Below, in pieces: positions 55,601-64,000 of a stretch of 64,000 nt of DNA (position 1 is the stretch's first letter; every line of letters starts with the position of its first letter). Source of the DNA: Artemia franciscana (Eukaryota; Arthropoda; Branchiopoda; Anostraca; Artemiidae); assembly GCF_032884065.1 (NCBI RefSeq), contig NC_088866.1, forward strand, positions 32,469,519-32,533,518, read 5' to 3'. Both the position numbers and the translations under genes were made by a program. Below the pieces are notes generated by a model. The model was not told the DNA's origin and did no database searches. It was given only the letters and a program-made list of their open reading frames with translations.

Positions 55601-57213
55601 AATCGGTTTTGCAAAAAAACTGCTGTATACTGAAGTGCCTTCGTATTACACGTGGAATACTAAAAATAAAGTATTTGAACGTCGAAAACAGGGTAAGTCA
55701 GTCGACGGCCAACCTACCATCTTCAAAGATACCACGATAGGAAAACTCTACACCGTTCACCCCAATCAACAGGAATGCTTCTTTCTACGCCTGCTTTTGG
55801 TTAATGTACCCGGTCCGACATCCTTTGAGTATTTGAGAACTGTAAACGGTACTATACATGATACTTACCGTAGTGCATGCCAAGCTCTGAATTTATTGGA
55901 GAATGACCAACACTGGGATAACTGCATCAATGACGCGTGCGAAACGTCAACCCCAAGTCAAATTCGTGCATCGTTTGGCATCATTTTAACAGCTTGCTCT
56001 CCATCAGCTCCTACAGAGTTATGGGGAAAATATAAGTCAAAAATGTCCGAAGATATACTCCATCGAAAACAGTTAGAGACGTCAGATATGAATTTTGATT
56101 TTACATCAGAAATTTATAACTACACTTTAGTTATTATAGAAGATTTGTGCGTACGTATGGCAAACAAACCTCTTCAGGATTTGGGAATGCCTTCACCTAA
56201 CCGTATCGCTGCTGTTTCGACATGTGTAGAATTCGATCATGAACAAAGTTACAGTACGAGTGATCTATTGTCGTATGTACAAAATAACATTTCCAAGTTA
56301 ACGTCGGAACAAAAAGAAATTTATGATACGATAATGCATTGTGTCGATAACAACGTTGGAGAAATTTTCTTTTTGGATGCGCCAGGAGGTACTGGTAAAA
56401 TGTTTGTGATAAAACTGATTCTGACATCAATTCGATCAAAAAGTGATATAGCGTTGGCAATTGCGTCGTCCGGAATAGCCGCAACATTGCTGCCTGGTGG
56501 AAGAACTGCTCATTCCGCTTTGAAATTGCCTCTGAATTTGCATTCTACAGAAACTCCCACGTGCAATATTTCCAAATCATCTGGGATGGGTAAAGTATTG
56601 CAGCAATGCAAACTTATTATTTGGGATGAGTGCACAATGGCACACAAAAAATCGCTCGCGCCTCTGGATCAATGCTTGAAAGATTTGCGAGGGAAGTCGA
56701 AACCCTTTGACAGCACATTAATATTGCTTGCGGGAGATTTCAGGCAAATATTACCTATAATACCTAGATCAACTCCTGCAGACGAAATGAATGCTTGCCT
56801 GAAAAAATTCTAATTTATGGGCACACTTAAAAACATTAAAATTAACTACAAATATGCGTGTCCGATTGCAAAACGATGACTCTGGTCAAACATTTTCAGA
56901 TCAATTGCTGGCAATTGGAAACGGAAAGCTCCCAGTAGACTCAATTTCAGGACGTATACAACTACGTGCTGATTTCTGTAATTTAGTGACGTCCAAAAAT
57001 GAATTGATTGAAAAAGTATTTCCGAATATTCTAAAAAATTATAAAAATAATAAATGGCTAAGTGAAAGAGCGATTCTCGCACCCAAAAATATAGACGTCC
57101 ACGAAATCAACAATATTGTTTTGACCAAGATTCGAGACCAAGCATTCCTTTACAAGTCAGTCGACACAGTTTTGGAACCAAATAAGCGGTTAATTATCCA
57201 TCTGAATTTTTAA
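55600..57213 (+). pseudogene. Helitron helicase (PIF1-like) domain (copy 1)
   Basis: 55566-56813 contains FAKKLLYTEVPSYYTWNTKN, the pre-helicase FGIILTACSPSAPTELWGKY, and a Walker A DAPGGTGKM, in which the usual Thr after GK is Met. It also contains LAIASSGIAATLLPGGRTAH (motif Ia), IIWDECTMAHK (Walker B, DE) and LAGDFRQILPI (motif III). The frame breaks at 56813, and 56854-57213 continues with MRVRLQNDDSGQTFSDQLLA and WLSERAILAPKN. The helicase would unwind DNA during rolling-circle transfer. The Walker A change and the frameshifts make it inactive. Confidence 0.85.
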
Positions 57214-57670
57214 ATTCCGTGGATCTTTCAGGGTTTCCACCACACGTGATACAACTAAAAATAGGCGTACCAATAATACTTTTAAGAAATATCAACCCAC
57301 CAAAGCTTTGCAATGGCACGCGACTTGCCGTAAAAAAAAACAATGGAAAACCTAATAGAGGCCACAATCTTGACAGGGCCTTTTGAGGGTGAGGCTGTTC
57401 TTATTCCTCGCATTCCCATGATTCCAACGGATCTGCCTTTTCAAATTAAAAGATTGCAATTCCCAATTCGATTAGCATTTGCAATCACCATTAACAAAGC
57501 TCATGGTCAATCATAAGAAAAATGTGGTATAGATCTTAATACTGATTGTTTTTCCCATGGGCAATTGTACGTTGCATGTTCGAGGGTCGGTAAACCTGAC
57601 AATCTATATATATGAAGCGACAATTGGACAGCAAAGAATGTTGTATATTCGCAAGTTTTACGCAGTTAAT
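57214..57670 (+). pseudogene. Helitron helicase C-terminus (copy 1)
   Basis: In changing frames: [11 protein letters not shown] (about 57310), [33 protein letters not shown] then a TAA (57514-57516) and [18 protein letters not shown]. After it, 57670-57938 holds tctatctatctgtctat repeats and a second partial copy of the C-terminal codons (tgttgtatattcgca, twice). Confidence 0.8.
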
Positions 57671-57938
57671 TTGTATTGTGTCTATCTATCTGTCTATCTA
57701 TATAAAAACGAGTTGTGTGTATGCATGTTTGTTTGTTTGTAAAAAGAGCGTTTGTATATGACGTCATTATTAGTACATACGGCTTTGTATATGCACAAAC
57801 AATGGGAAAGCAAAGAAAGTTGTATATTCGCAATTTTTACGTAGTTTGAAACAAATATATAAATCTATCTTAATTCACAGGTGGGACACAACTACAATGG
57901 CACGCAACTAATATGGCGCGTAACGACTTACGCGCGCG

Positions 57939-58520
57939 GGTTTTTGTAGTTTTTACCTTCTTTTTAGTTTTTTTAGTTTTTTTTTTACTTATGTCCTGGT
58001 CGTCATTTATACTCCCTGTGTCCCGGTGCTTTGTTGATTGCTAATCGAACATTCCTTTTGTCCCGGTCGCTTTCTCTTTGAGTGTCGTCATTTATTTTTT
58101 TCTTTTTTAGTTCTTACCTTTTTTAGTTTTTTTTAGTTTTTTAGATGAAAATTTTTTTTTCGTTTTTTTCCTTTTTTTCTTTTTAGTTTTTTATTGGTTT
58201 TTACCTTTTTTTTTAGCTTTTTTAGTTTTTTTTCGTTTTTTCTTTTTACTTTTTTTTTTTAGTTATTATTTTTTTTATTTTTTTTTATTTTTATTCTTAA
58301 TTTTATTAGTTTTCTTTTTCTCTTCTATTTTTCAGTTTTTTCCTTTTTTTTTAGTTTTTTTTTTAGTTTTTAGTTTTTTTAGTTTTTTACCTTTTTTTAG
58401 TTTTTTTAGTTTTTTTTAGTTTTTTAGCCTTTTTAATTTTTTTTTATTAGTTTTTAGTTTTTTTTGTAGTTTTTGCCTTTTTTTAGTTTTTTCAATTTTT
58501 TTTTTTAGTTTTTAGTTTTT
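57939..58520. repeat. T-rich tract, (TTTTTAG)-like, with an inverted Helitron piece
   Basis: This is the reverse complement type of the A-rich tail at 37868-38130. Around 57985-58090 it contains an inverted Helitron minisatellite fragment (tcccggtcgctttctctttg). The tract joins the 3' stump of copy 1 to the 5' part of copy 2. No gene. Confidence 0.75.
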
Positions 58521-58677
58521 TAAAATAAGTTGTGTGTCTGTCTGTCAGGTGTCGTCATGTTTCTGTGTCGACTGACGTCATGAAGTTAGTTGTCGTCATT
58601 TTTGATATGACGGTGACGTCATTAAAGATATTTAAGACATATGTTCACGTAGAAATCTATTAATGTTTAAGTTTAAA

Positions 58678-58989
58678 ATGACTGATGAACTTACAATGGC
58701 AAAAGCCGATGGAGATGCTCAAAGAGTCTATGCCAAAAAACTTGCTGCTGATAGAGAAAGTCAGAAAAAAAAGCGTGACGAGGAATCAAAAGAACAGCAA
58801 GGAAACAGGCTTGAGGCTAAAGAACGCAAAACCACGTAGTTAGATGAAGATCCACCTGGACAGCGAGAGGCAAAACATATCAAAACTGAAAATGATAGCG
58901 ATGATGATTGGGTTTGGGATTTTGACTTGGATAAGGTCATCAATGCCTACCAGATTTTAGTTAAAAAAAACAAAGGTTCGGCGATATGT
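58678..58989 (+). pseudogene. Helitron copy 2 N-terminus and an acidic ORF fragment
   Basis: 58678-58838 reads MTDELTMAKADGDAQRVYAK, then ...KRDEESKEQQ and ends at a TAG. Directly after, in the same frame, LDEDPPGQREAKHIKTENDS, DDDWVWDFDLDKV and INAYQILVKKNKGS run on to a stop near 58996. This acidic segment does not match the Helitron sequence in copy 1. It may be a captured or lineage-specific piece; I do not recognise it. Confidence 0.5.
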
Positions 58990-59094
58990 ATTTCATAGTG
59001 AAGCTGAAAAATAAAGAAGAAAAAGAAAACTGAAAAAAGAAAAAATGTAAAAAACTAAAAAATACTAAAAAGAAAAAACACTCAAAGAGAAATT

Positions 59095-59240
59095 ACAGAC
59101 CGGGACACAAATGACGACCGGGACAGAGGGAATATAAATAACGACCGGGAAACTCAAAGAGAAATTACAGACTGGGATACCGGGACACAAATGACGACAG
59201 GGACACAGGGAATATAAATGACGACCAGGACACAGGTATT
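59095..59240. repeat. Helitron-internal minisatellite (copy 2)
   Basis: gaccgggacacaaatgac, gggaatataaatgacgacc and tcaaagagaaattacaga units. Same family as 38130-38345. Confidence 0.75.
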
Positions 59241-59310
59241 TAAGAATATCGTTCAAAGACAAATTTTTAATTGTAAGAAGACCGTTGAAAGAGAAATTTC
59301 TAATTGTAAA

Positions 59311-60475
59311 ATGACTGGAGAACCTACTATGGCAACGGTATCACCATCGAAGTAGATAACCAGTGGGTTGTTCCATATTCCCCATTATTATCAAAAACAT
59401 TTAATGCACATATAAACGTTGAATACTGTAACTCCGTAAAGGCAATCAAATACATACGTAAATACGTCAACAAAGGCAGTGACATGGCAGTTTTTGGCTT
59501 GCAGCCCGAAATCAAAGATTTCGACGAAATCGTACAATACCAGGCTGGAAGATACATAAGCAGTAATGAAGCTGTTTGGCGAATTCTTTCATTTCCGATA
59601 TATGAACGTAGTCCAGCTGTTGTTCACTTAGCGGTACATTTACAGAATGGTCAACGTGTTTATTTCTCGGAAACCAACGTGCAACAAAGAGCCCTGAATC
59701 CACCGGATACAAAATTAACAGCTTTTTTTCGCTTTGCAAAAATGATTCTTTTGCAAAAAAACTGCTGTATACTGAAGTGCCTTCGTATTACACGTGGAAT
59801 ACTAAAAATAAAGTATTTGAACGTCGAAAACAGGGTAAGTCAGTCGACGGCCAACCTACCATCTTCAAAGATACCACGATAGGAAGACTCTACACCGTTC
59901 ACCCCAATCAACATGAATGCTTCTTTCTACGTCTGCTTTTGGTGAATGTACCCGGTCCGACATCCTTTGAGTATTTGAGAACTGTAAACGGTACTATACA
60001 TGACACTTACCGTAGTGCATGCCAAGCTCTGAATTTATTGGAGAAGTGACCAACACTGGGATAACTGCATCAATGACGCGTGCGAAACGTCAACCCCAAG
60101 TCAAATTCGTGCATTGTTTGGCATCATTTTAACAACTTGCTCTCCATCAGCTCCTACAGAGTTATGGGAAAAATATAAGTCAAAAATGTCCGAAGATATA
60201 CTCCATCGAAAACAGTTAGAGACGTCAGATATGACTTTTGATTTTACATCAGAAATTTATAATTACACTTTAGTCATTATAGAAGATTTGTGCGTACGTA
60301 TGGCAAACAAACCTCTTCAGGATTTGGGAATGCCTTCACCTAACCGTATTGCTGCTGTTTCGACATGTGTAGAATTGGATCGTGAACAAAGTCACAGTAC
60401 GAGTGATCTATTGTCGTATGTACAAAATAACATTTCCAAGTTAACGTCGGAACAAAAAGACATTTATGATACGAT
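59311..60475 (+). pseudogene. Helitron Rep (Tyr motif) to pre-helicase part (copy 2)
   Basis: A short start-like peptide MTGEPTMATVSPSK ends at 59355. In another frame, from about 59338, TIEVDNQWVVPYSPLLSK, then KAIKYIRKYVNKGSD (about 59441-59485), which holds the paired Tyr of Helitron Rep nucleases, then YQAGRYISSNEAVWRILSFP. A one-base loss near 59735 shifts into FAKKLLYTEVPSYYTWN. A one-base gain at about 60045 ends 59777-60049. 60114-60475 carries FGIILTTCSPSAPTELWEKY. At 60475 (IYDTI) it jumps to DPISGRI, deleting helicase motifs I-III. Confidence 0.85.
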
Positions 60476-61209
60476 AGACCCAATTTCAGGACGTATACAA
60501 CTACCTGCTGATTTCTGTAATTTAGTGACGCCCAAAAATGAATTGATTGAAAAAGTATTTCCGAATATTCTAAAAAATTATAAAAATAATAAATGGCTAA
60601 GTGAAAGAGCGATTCTCGCACCCAAAAATATAGACGTCCACGAAATCAACAATATTGTTTTGACCAAGATTCGAGACCAAGCAGTCCTTTACAAGTCAGT
60701 CGACACAGTTTTGGAACCAAATGAAGCGGTTAATTATCAATCTGAATTTTTAAATTCCATAGATCTTTCAGGGTTTCCACCACACGTGCTACAACTAAAA
60801 ATAGGCGTACCAATAATACTTTTAATAAATATCAACCCACCAAAGCTTTGCAATGGCACGCGACTTGCCGTAAAAAAAAAACAATGGAAAACCTAATAGA
60901 GGCCACAATCTTGACAGGGCCTTTTGAGGGTGAGGCTGTTCTTATTCCTCACATTCCCATAATTCCAACGGATCTGCCTTTTCAATTTAAAAGATTGCAA
61001 TTCCAAATTCGATTAGCATTTGCAATCACCATTAACAAAGCTCAAGGTCAATCATTAGAAAAATGTGGTATAAATCTTAATACTGATTGTTTTTCCCATG
61101 GACAATTGTACGTTGCATGTTCGAGGGTCGGTAAGCCTGACAATCTATTTATATGCAGCGACAATTGGACAGCGAAGAATGTTGTATATTCGCAAGTTTT
61201 ACGCATTTA
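60476..61209 (+). pseudogene. Helitron helicase C-terminal half (copy 2)
   Basis: 60476-60896 includes WLSERAILAPKNIDVHEINN and [11 protein letters not shown]. After an A-run frameshift (60872-60881), 60890-61209 includes [39 protein letters not shown] (motif VI) and [20 protein letters not shown], ending at VVYSQVLRI. Better preserved than copy 1 here. Confidence 0.85.
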
Positions 61210-61342
61210 ATTTGTGTTGTATCTATCTATCTATCTATCTATATAAAAACGAGTTGTGTGTATGCATGTTTGATTGTTTGTAAAAAGAGCGTTTGCATAT
61301 GACGTCATTATTAGTACATACGTTTTTGTATATGCACAGACA

Positions 61343-61600
61343 ATGGGAAAGCCAAGAATGTTGTATATTCGCAATTTTTACGTAGTTTAACTCCTGCAGA
61401 CGAAATGAATGCTTGCCTGAAAAATTCTAATTTATGGGCACACGTAAAAATATTAAAATTAACTACAAATATGCGTGTCCGATTGCAAAACCATGACTCT
61501 GGTCAAACATTTTCAGATCAATTGCTGGCAATTGGAAACGGAAAGCTCCCAGTAGTGGGAAAGCCAAAAATGTTGTATATTCGCAATGTTTACGTAGTTT
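61343..61600 (+). other. Displaced helicase piece between 45-bp repeats (copy 2 3' end)
   Basis: 61388-61555 encodes TPADEMNACLKNSNLWAHVK, TNMRVRLQNHDSGQTFSDQL and LAIGNGKLPV. This equals 56773-56937 of copy 1, which copy 2 lacks at its proper place. It is flanked by near-identical 45-bp direct repeats (61343-61387 and 61556-61600: tgggaaagccaagaatgttg ... acgtagttt). Confidence 0.85.
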
Positions 61601-61752
61601 GAAACCCATATATAAATCTATCTATATTCACAGGTGGGACACAGGGACACAACTACAATGGCGCGTAACTAATATGGCGCGTAACGACTTACGCGTTCGG
61701 GGGGGCTTGGGGGGTGCGAAGCGCCCCACCAACTAGGTGGGTGCAACAGCTA

Positions 61753-61753
<1 letters not shown>

Positions 61754-61828
<75 letters not shown>
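61754..61828. repeat. (TA)n microsatellite at the Helitron 3' edge
   Basis: About 75 bases of TA beginning right at the CTAG|T junction. The Helitron therefore sits in an AT repeat, which fits an A|T target site. Confidence 0.95.
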
Positions 61829-61839
<11 letters not shown>

Positions 61840-61949
61840 GTTGCCAAACCGTTGTGAAATGTGGCATTTACTTTTGATTGTTGGCTTACTGTTATTATCA
61901 CATAGAATATTTATAGACAGAAGCATACTTCACAATGAAAAACTTCATT

Positions 61950-62001
61950 GTTTGAAGAAGCATCGAGGCATCGAGGCATTAGCTTGGTCTCTATAGATAG
62001 C
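61950..62001 (+). pseudogene. Short RTE-like RT fragment
   Basis: gcatcgaggcattagcttggtctctatagatagcaaa encodes HRGISLVSIDSK-like, matching the motif at about 9750-9785. It is cut by the foldback element. Confidence 0.55.
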
Positions 62002-62306
62002 AAATTAAATAAAAAAAAACTAGTTTTTTTAACTGAAAGTAGGGAGCGACATTAAAACTTAAAACGAACAGAAATTACTCCGTATATGAAATGGGTTGTC
62101 CCCTCCGCAGTCCCTCGCTCTTTACGCTAAAGTTTGACTCTTTGCCACAATTCTACTTTTTAAAACAATTAAAAACTTTAGCGTAAAGAGCGTGGGACTG
62201 CGGAGGGGACAACCCATTTCATATACGGAGTAATTTTTGTTCGTTTTAAGTTTTAATGTCGCTCCTTACTTTCAGTTAAAAAAACTAGTTTTTTTTTATT
62301 TAATTT
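62002..62306. repeat. Foldback (hairpin) element with ~134-bp inverted arms
   Basis: Arms 62002-62135 and 62173-62306, loop about 37 bases. Near-perfect pairing (ccgcagtccctcgctcttta versus taaagagcgtgggactgcgg; a few mismatches). No coding. MITE-like. Confidence 0.85.
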
Positions 62307-64000
62307 CTGAACGTTTTTGAATTAATGCATGCTTAATTTTGGCTCTCCGCACATAAATTATAGAAATGAAATTAGTATATTAATTTTTTTTTGGCTAAAT
62401 GGCTTTCTCTTAGTTTTGATCAGACGATTTTGAGAAATAAGGGGTGGGGAAGGAGGCCTAGCTGCCCTCCAATTCTTCGGTTACTTAAAAAGGCTACTAG
62501 AAATTTTAATATTCAACGAACGTTTTTATTAGTAAAAAATATAGGTAACTTAAGAATTAACTTACGTAACAAACTTTTATATTCTTATATTTTTATTATG
62601 TGTACGAGGGGGTTTGTACCCTCGTTACTACCTCGCTCTTTACACTAAATCGTAAGTTTTGTCCCAATTCTTTAAGAATGACCCCTGAATCAAAAAGGCC
62701 GTAGAATAAATAGTTGAAATCACTAAAAATATTTTAGCATCAAGAGCGAGGTATCTATCTCCTCCTAAATACCTCGCTCTTTATGCTAAAGTATTTTTAG
62801 AACCCCTCATATGCGTAATTATCTCTGTTCGTTTTAAATTTCAATGCTATTCCTTACTTTCATTTGAAAAAACGTTTTCATGTTTATTTTTTCATTGTTT
62901 TTTTTATAGTAATGCTAGAAAATCCTGCGCCCTTTTCATTGAATTTTTCTTCCCCCGTGACATATTCCTCAAAGGAAAGATCCTCCCACAAAGCCCTCTC
63001 CCATCAACCCCACCCCCCAAACCAAAAAATCCCCATGAAAACGTCTGTACACTTCCCAATAACCATTACTATATGTAAACACTGGTCAAAGTTTGTAACT
63101 TGCAGCCCCTCCCTCAGGGATTGTGGGGGAGTAAGTCATTCCCAAAGACATAGTTATTATGGTTTTCGACTATGTTGAACAAAAGGGCTATCTTAAAATT
63201 TTAATCTGTTGACTTTTGGAAAAAAATGAGCATGGGAGGGGGCCTATCTGCCCTCCAATTTTTTGGTCACTTAAAAAGGGCACTAGAACTTTTCATTTCC
63301 GTTAGAATGAGCCCTCTCGCGACATCCTAGGACCACTTGGTCGATAAGATGACCCCTGGGATAAAAAAAAAAAAAAACAAATAAATAAACACGCACCCGT
63401 GATTTGTCTTCTGGCAAAAAATACAAAATTCCACATTTTTTAGATAGGAGCTTGAAATTTTTGCTATAGAGTTCTCTGATATACCGAATGCGATAGTGTG
63501 ATTTTCGATAAGATTCTGTGACTTTTAATGGATGTTTCCCCCTTTTTTCCAAAATAGGGCAAATTTTCTCAGGCTCGTAACTTTTGATGACAAAGACTAA
63601 ATTAATTGAAACTTAACATTTAGAATCAGCGTAAAAATTCGAATCTTTTGATGTATCTTTTAGCATCAAAATTCCGTTTTTTAGAGTTTCGTTTACTATT
63701 GAGCCGGGTCGCCCCTTACTACTGTTCCTTACCACGAAGTGTTTGAAAAGAAAATAATTCGGTATTTCGGGGCTTCTGACATTATTACTCCTTTGCGGAA
63801 GTTAGGCTCAAAATTGAAAAAGGATTATATTTTTTCTCTGGGCCCCTTCCACCTCTTAGTTCGTTTATTTTCCCGTTAGTTTTCACCTGTTTTCGCTTTA
63901 TAGTTGTGTTATCTTTTAGCAGTTCTTTCGTTAGTTGAGTTATGGTTGTGGTATATATGTTTTATCGCTCGTATAGTTGTGTTATTTTCAAATTATACTC
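62307..64000. repeat. Dispersed repeat-derived DNA, no gene recognised
   Basis: A continuation of the family bearing the foldback. It contains more 'acctcgctctttacgctaaa' phrases (about 62630, 62735 inverted, 62768), a phrase block (about 63110-63260) related to 53230-53500, and A/T runs. Open frames at 62391-62648, 62864-63178 and 63283-63552 look accidental. Confidence 0.55.

Larger units (their letters stand above)
53791..57938 (+). mobile_element. Helitron copy 1, internally deleted
   Basis: Starts A|TCtatctatatatatataaataagc, carries a Rep/helicase gene in pieces, and runs into the 3' subterminal sequence (ggcgcgtaacgacttacgcgcgcggg, ending 57938). It is then cut, so the terminal hairpin and CTAG are missing. 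The coding region lacks the whole HUH nuclease part. Non-functional. Confidence 0.85.
58521..61753 (+). mobile_element. Helitron copy 2, rearranged, with 3' terminus
   Basis: Begins (5' tip lost in the T tract) at aaaataagttgtgtgtctgtc and ends at CTAG (61750-61753) followed by T. The subterminal hairpin ggggtgc-gaa-gcgcccc (about 61710-61727) is imperfect. Gene pieces: N-terminus (58678-58838), the post-HUH part with the Tyr motif (59340-59750), the pre-helicase part (59757-60475), the helicase C-terminus (60476-61209) and a displaced helicase piece (61388-61555). It lacks the N-terminal Rep body and helicase motifs I-III. Confidence 0.85.

Overview
This window is animal nuclear DNA, visibly AT-rich and dominated by repeats. 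Spliced exons, non-LTR retrotransposons (LINEs), Helitrons and satellites are all present. I see no bacterial-type operons, rRNA or CRISPR. Exons encoding part of a cap-1 mRNA methyltransferase (CMTR1-like) show it is metazoan. The mix of Helitrons, RTE/I-type LINEs and foldback repeats suggests an arthropod. Several repeat families look to me like those of branchiopod crustaceans such as Artemia, but that is recollection and not a search result.

Layout. (1) 42-9529 is 'block A', the first of three copies of one segment. It holds an RTE-like LINE on the minus strand (42-453 and 4662-6160) split by a plus-strand LINE (454-4661). A TATA-like palindrome, a roughly 300-bp tandem array and a 90-bp minus-strand exon (8640-8729) follow. 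(2) 9690-15260 holds a degenerate RTE-like RT (+), an unidentified stretch, and another LINE (-) with 258-bp tandem units upstream of its ORF1. (3) 15.8-18.4 kb is a nest of palindromic and direct repeats. (4) A 100-N assembly gap lies at 20026-20125. (5) 23409-28637 carries three exons of a CMTR1-like gene on the plus strand. Their splice phases agree, and the introns are filled with satellites. (6) 28817-37122 ('arm B') and 43864-52173 ('arm C') are near-identical inverted copies of about 8.3 kb around a 6.74-kb spacer. Arm C is part of a longer 'block C' (40098-52173) that is colinear with block A about 40 kb away. (7) The spacer holds a 245-bp tandem duplication at the junction, a Helitron relic (about 37512-38834) with a tRNA-derived insert, and a minus-strand coding exon (39410-39847). 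That exon is phase-compatible with the 90-bp exon of block C (48934-49023), so the two probably form one minus-strand host gene with a roughly 9-kb TE-filled intron. (8) 53597-61753 holds two decayed Helitrons with complementary internal deletions. (9) 61950-64000 holds a LINE fragment, a foldback element and repeat-derived DNA.

How it fits together. Two host genes appear to pass through: a CMTR1-like gene on plus and an unrecognised gene on minus. Their introns have been inflated by nested mobile elements and local segmental duplication. Block C looks like the source of inverted arm B, because C's homology to A runs past the inner edge of the arm and B's does not. No mobile element here looks intact: every LINE and Helitron reading frame I followed is broken by stops, frameshifts or deletions. 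I see no wholly new protein system. The most unusual content is structural: the large inverted duplication, a 769-bp inversion between copies, the patchwork Helitrons and a higher-order satellite.
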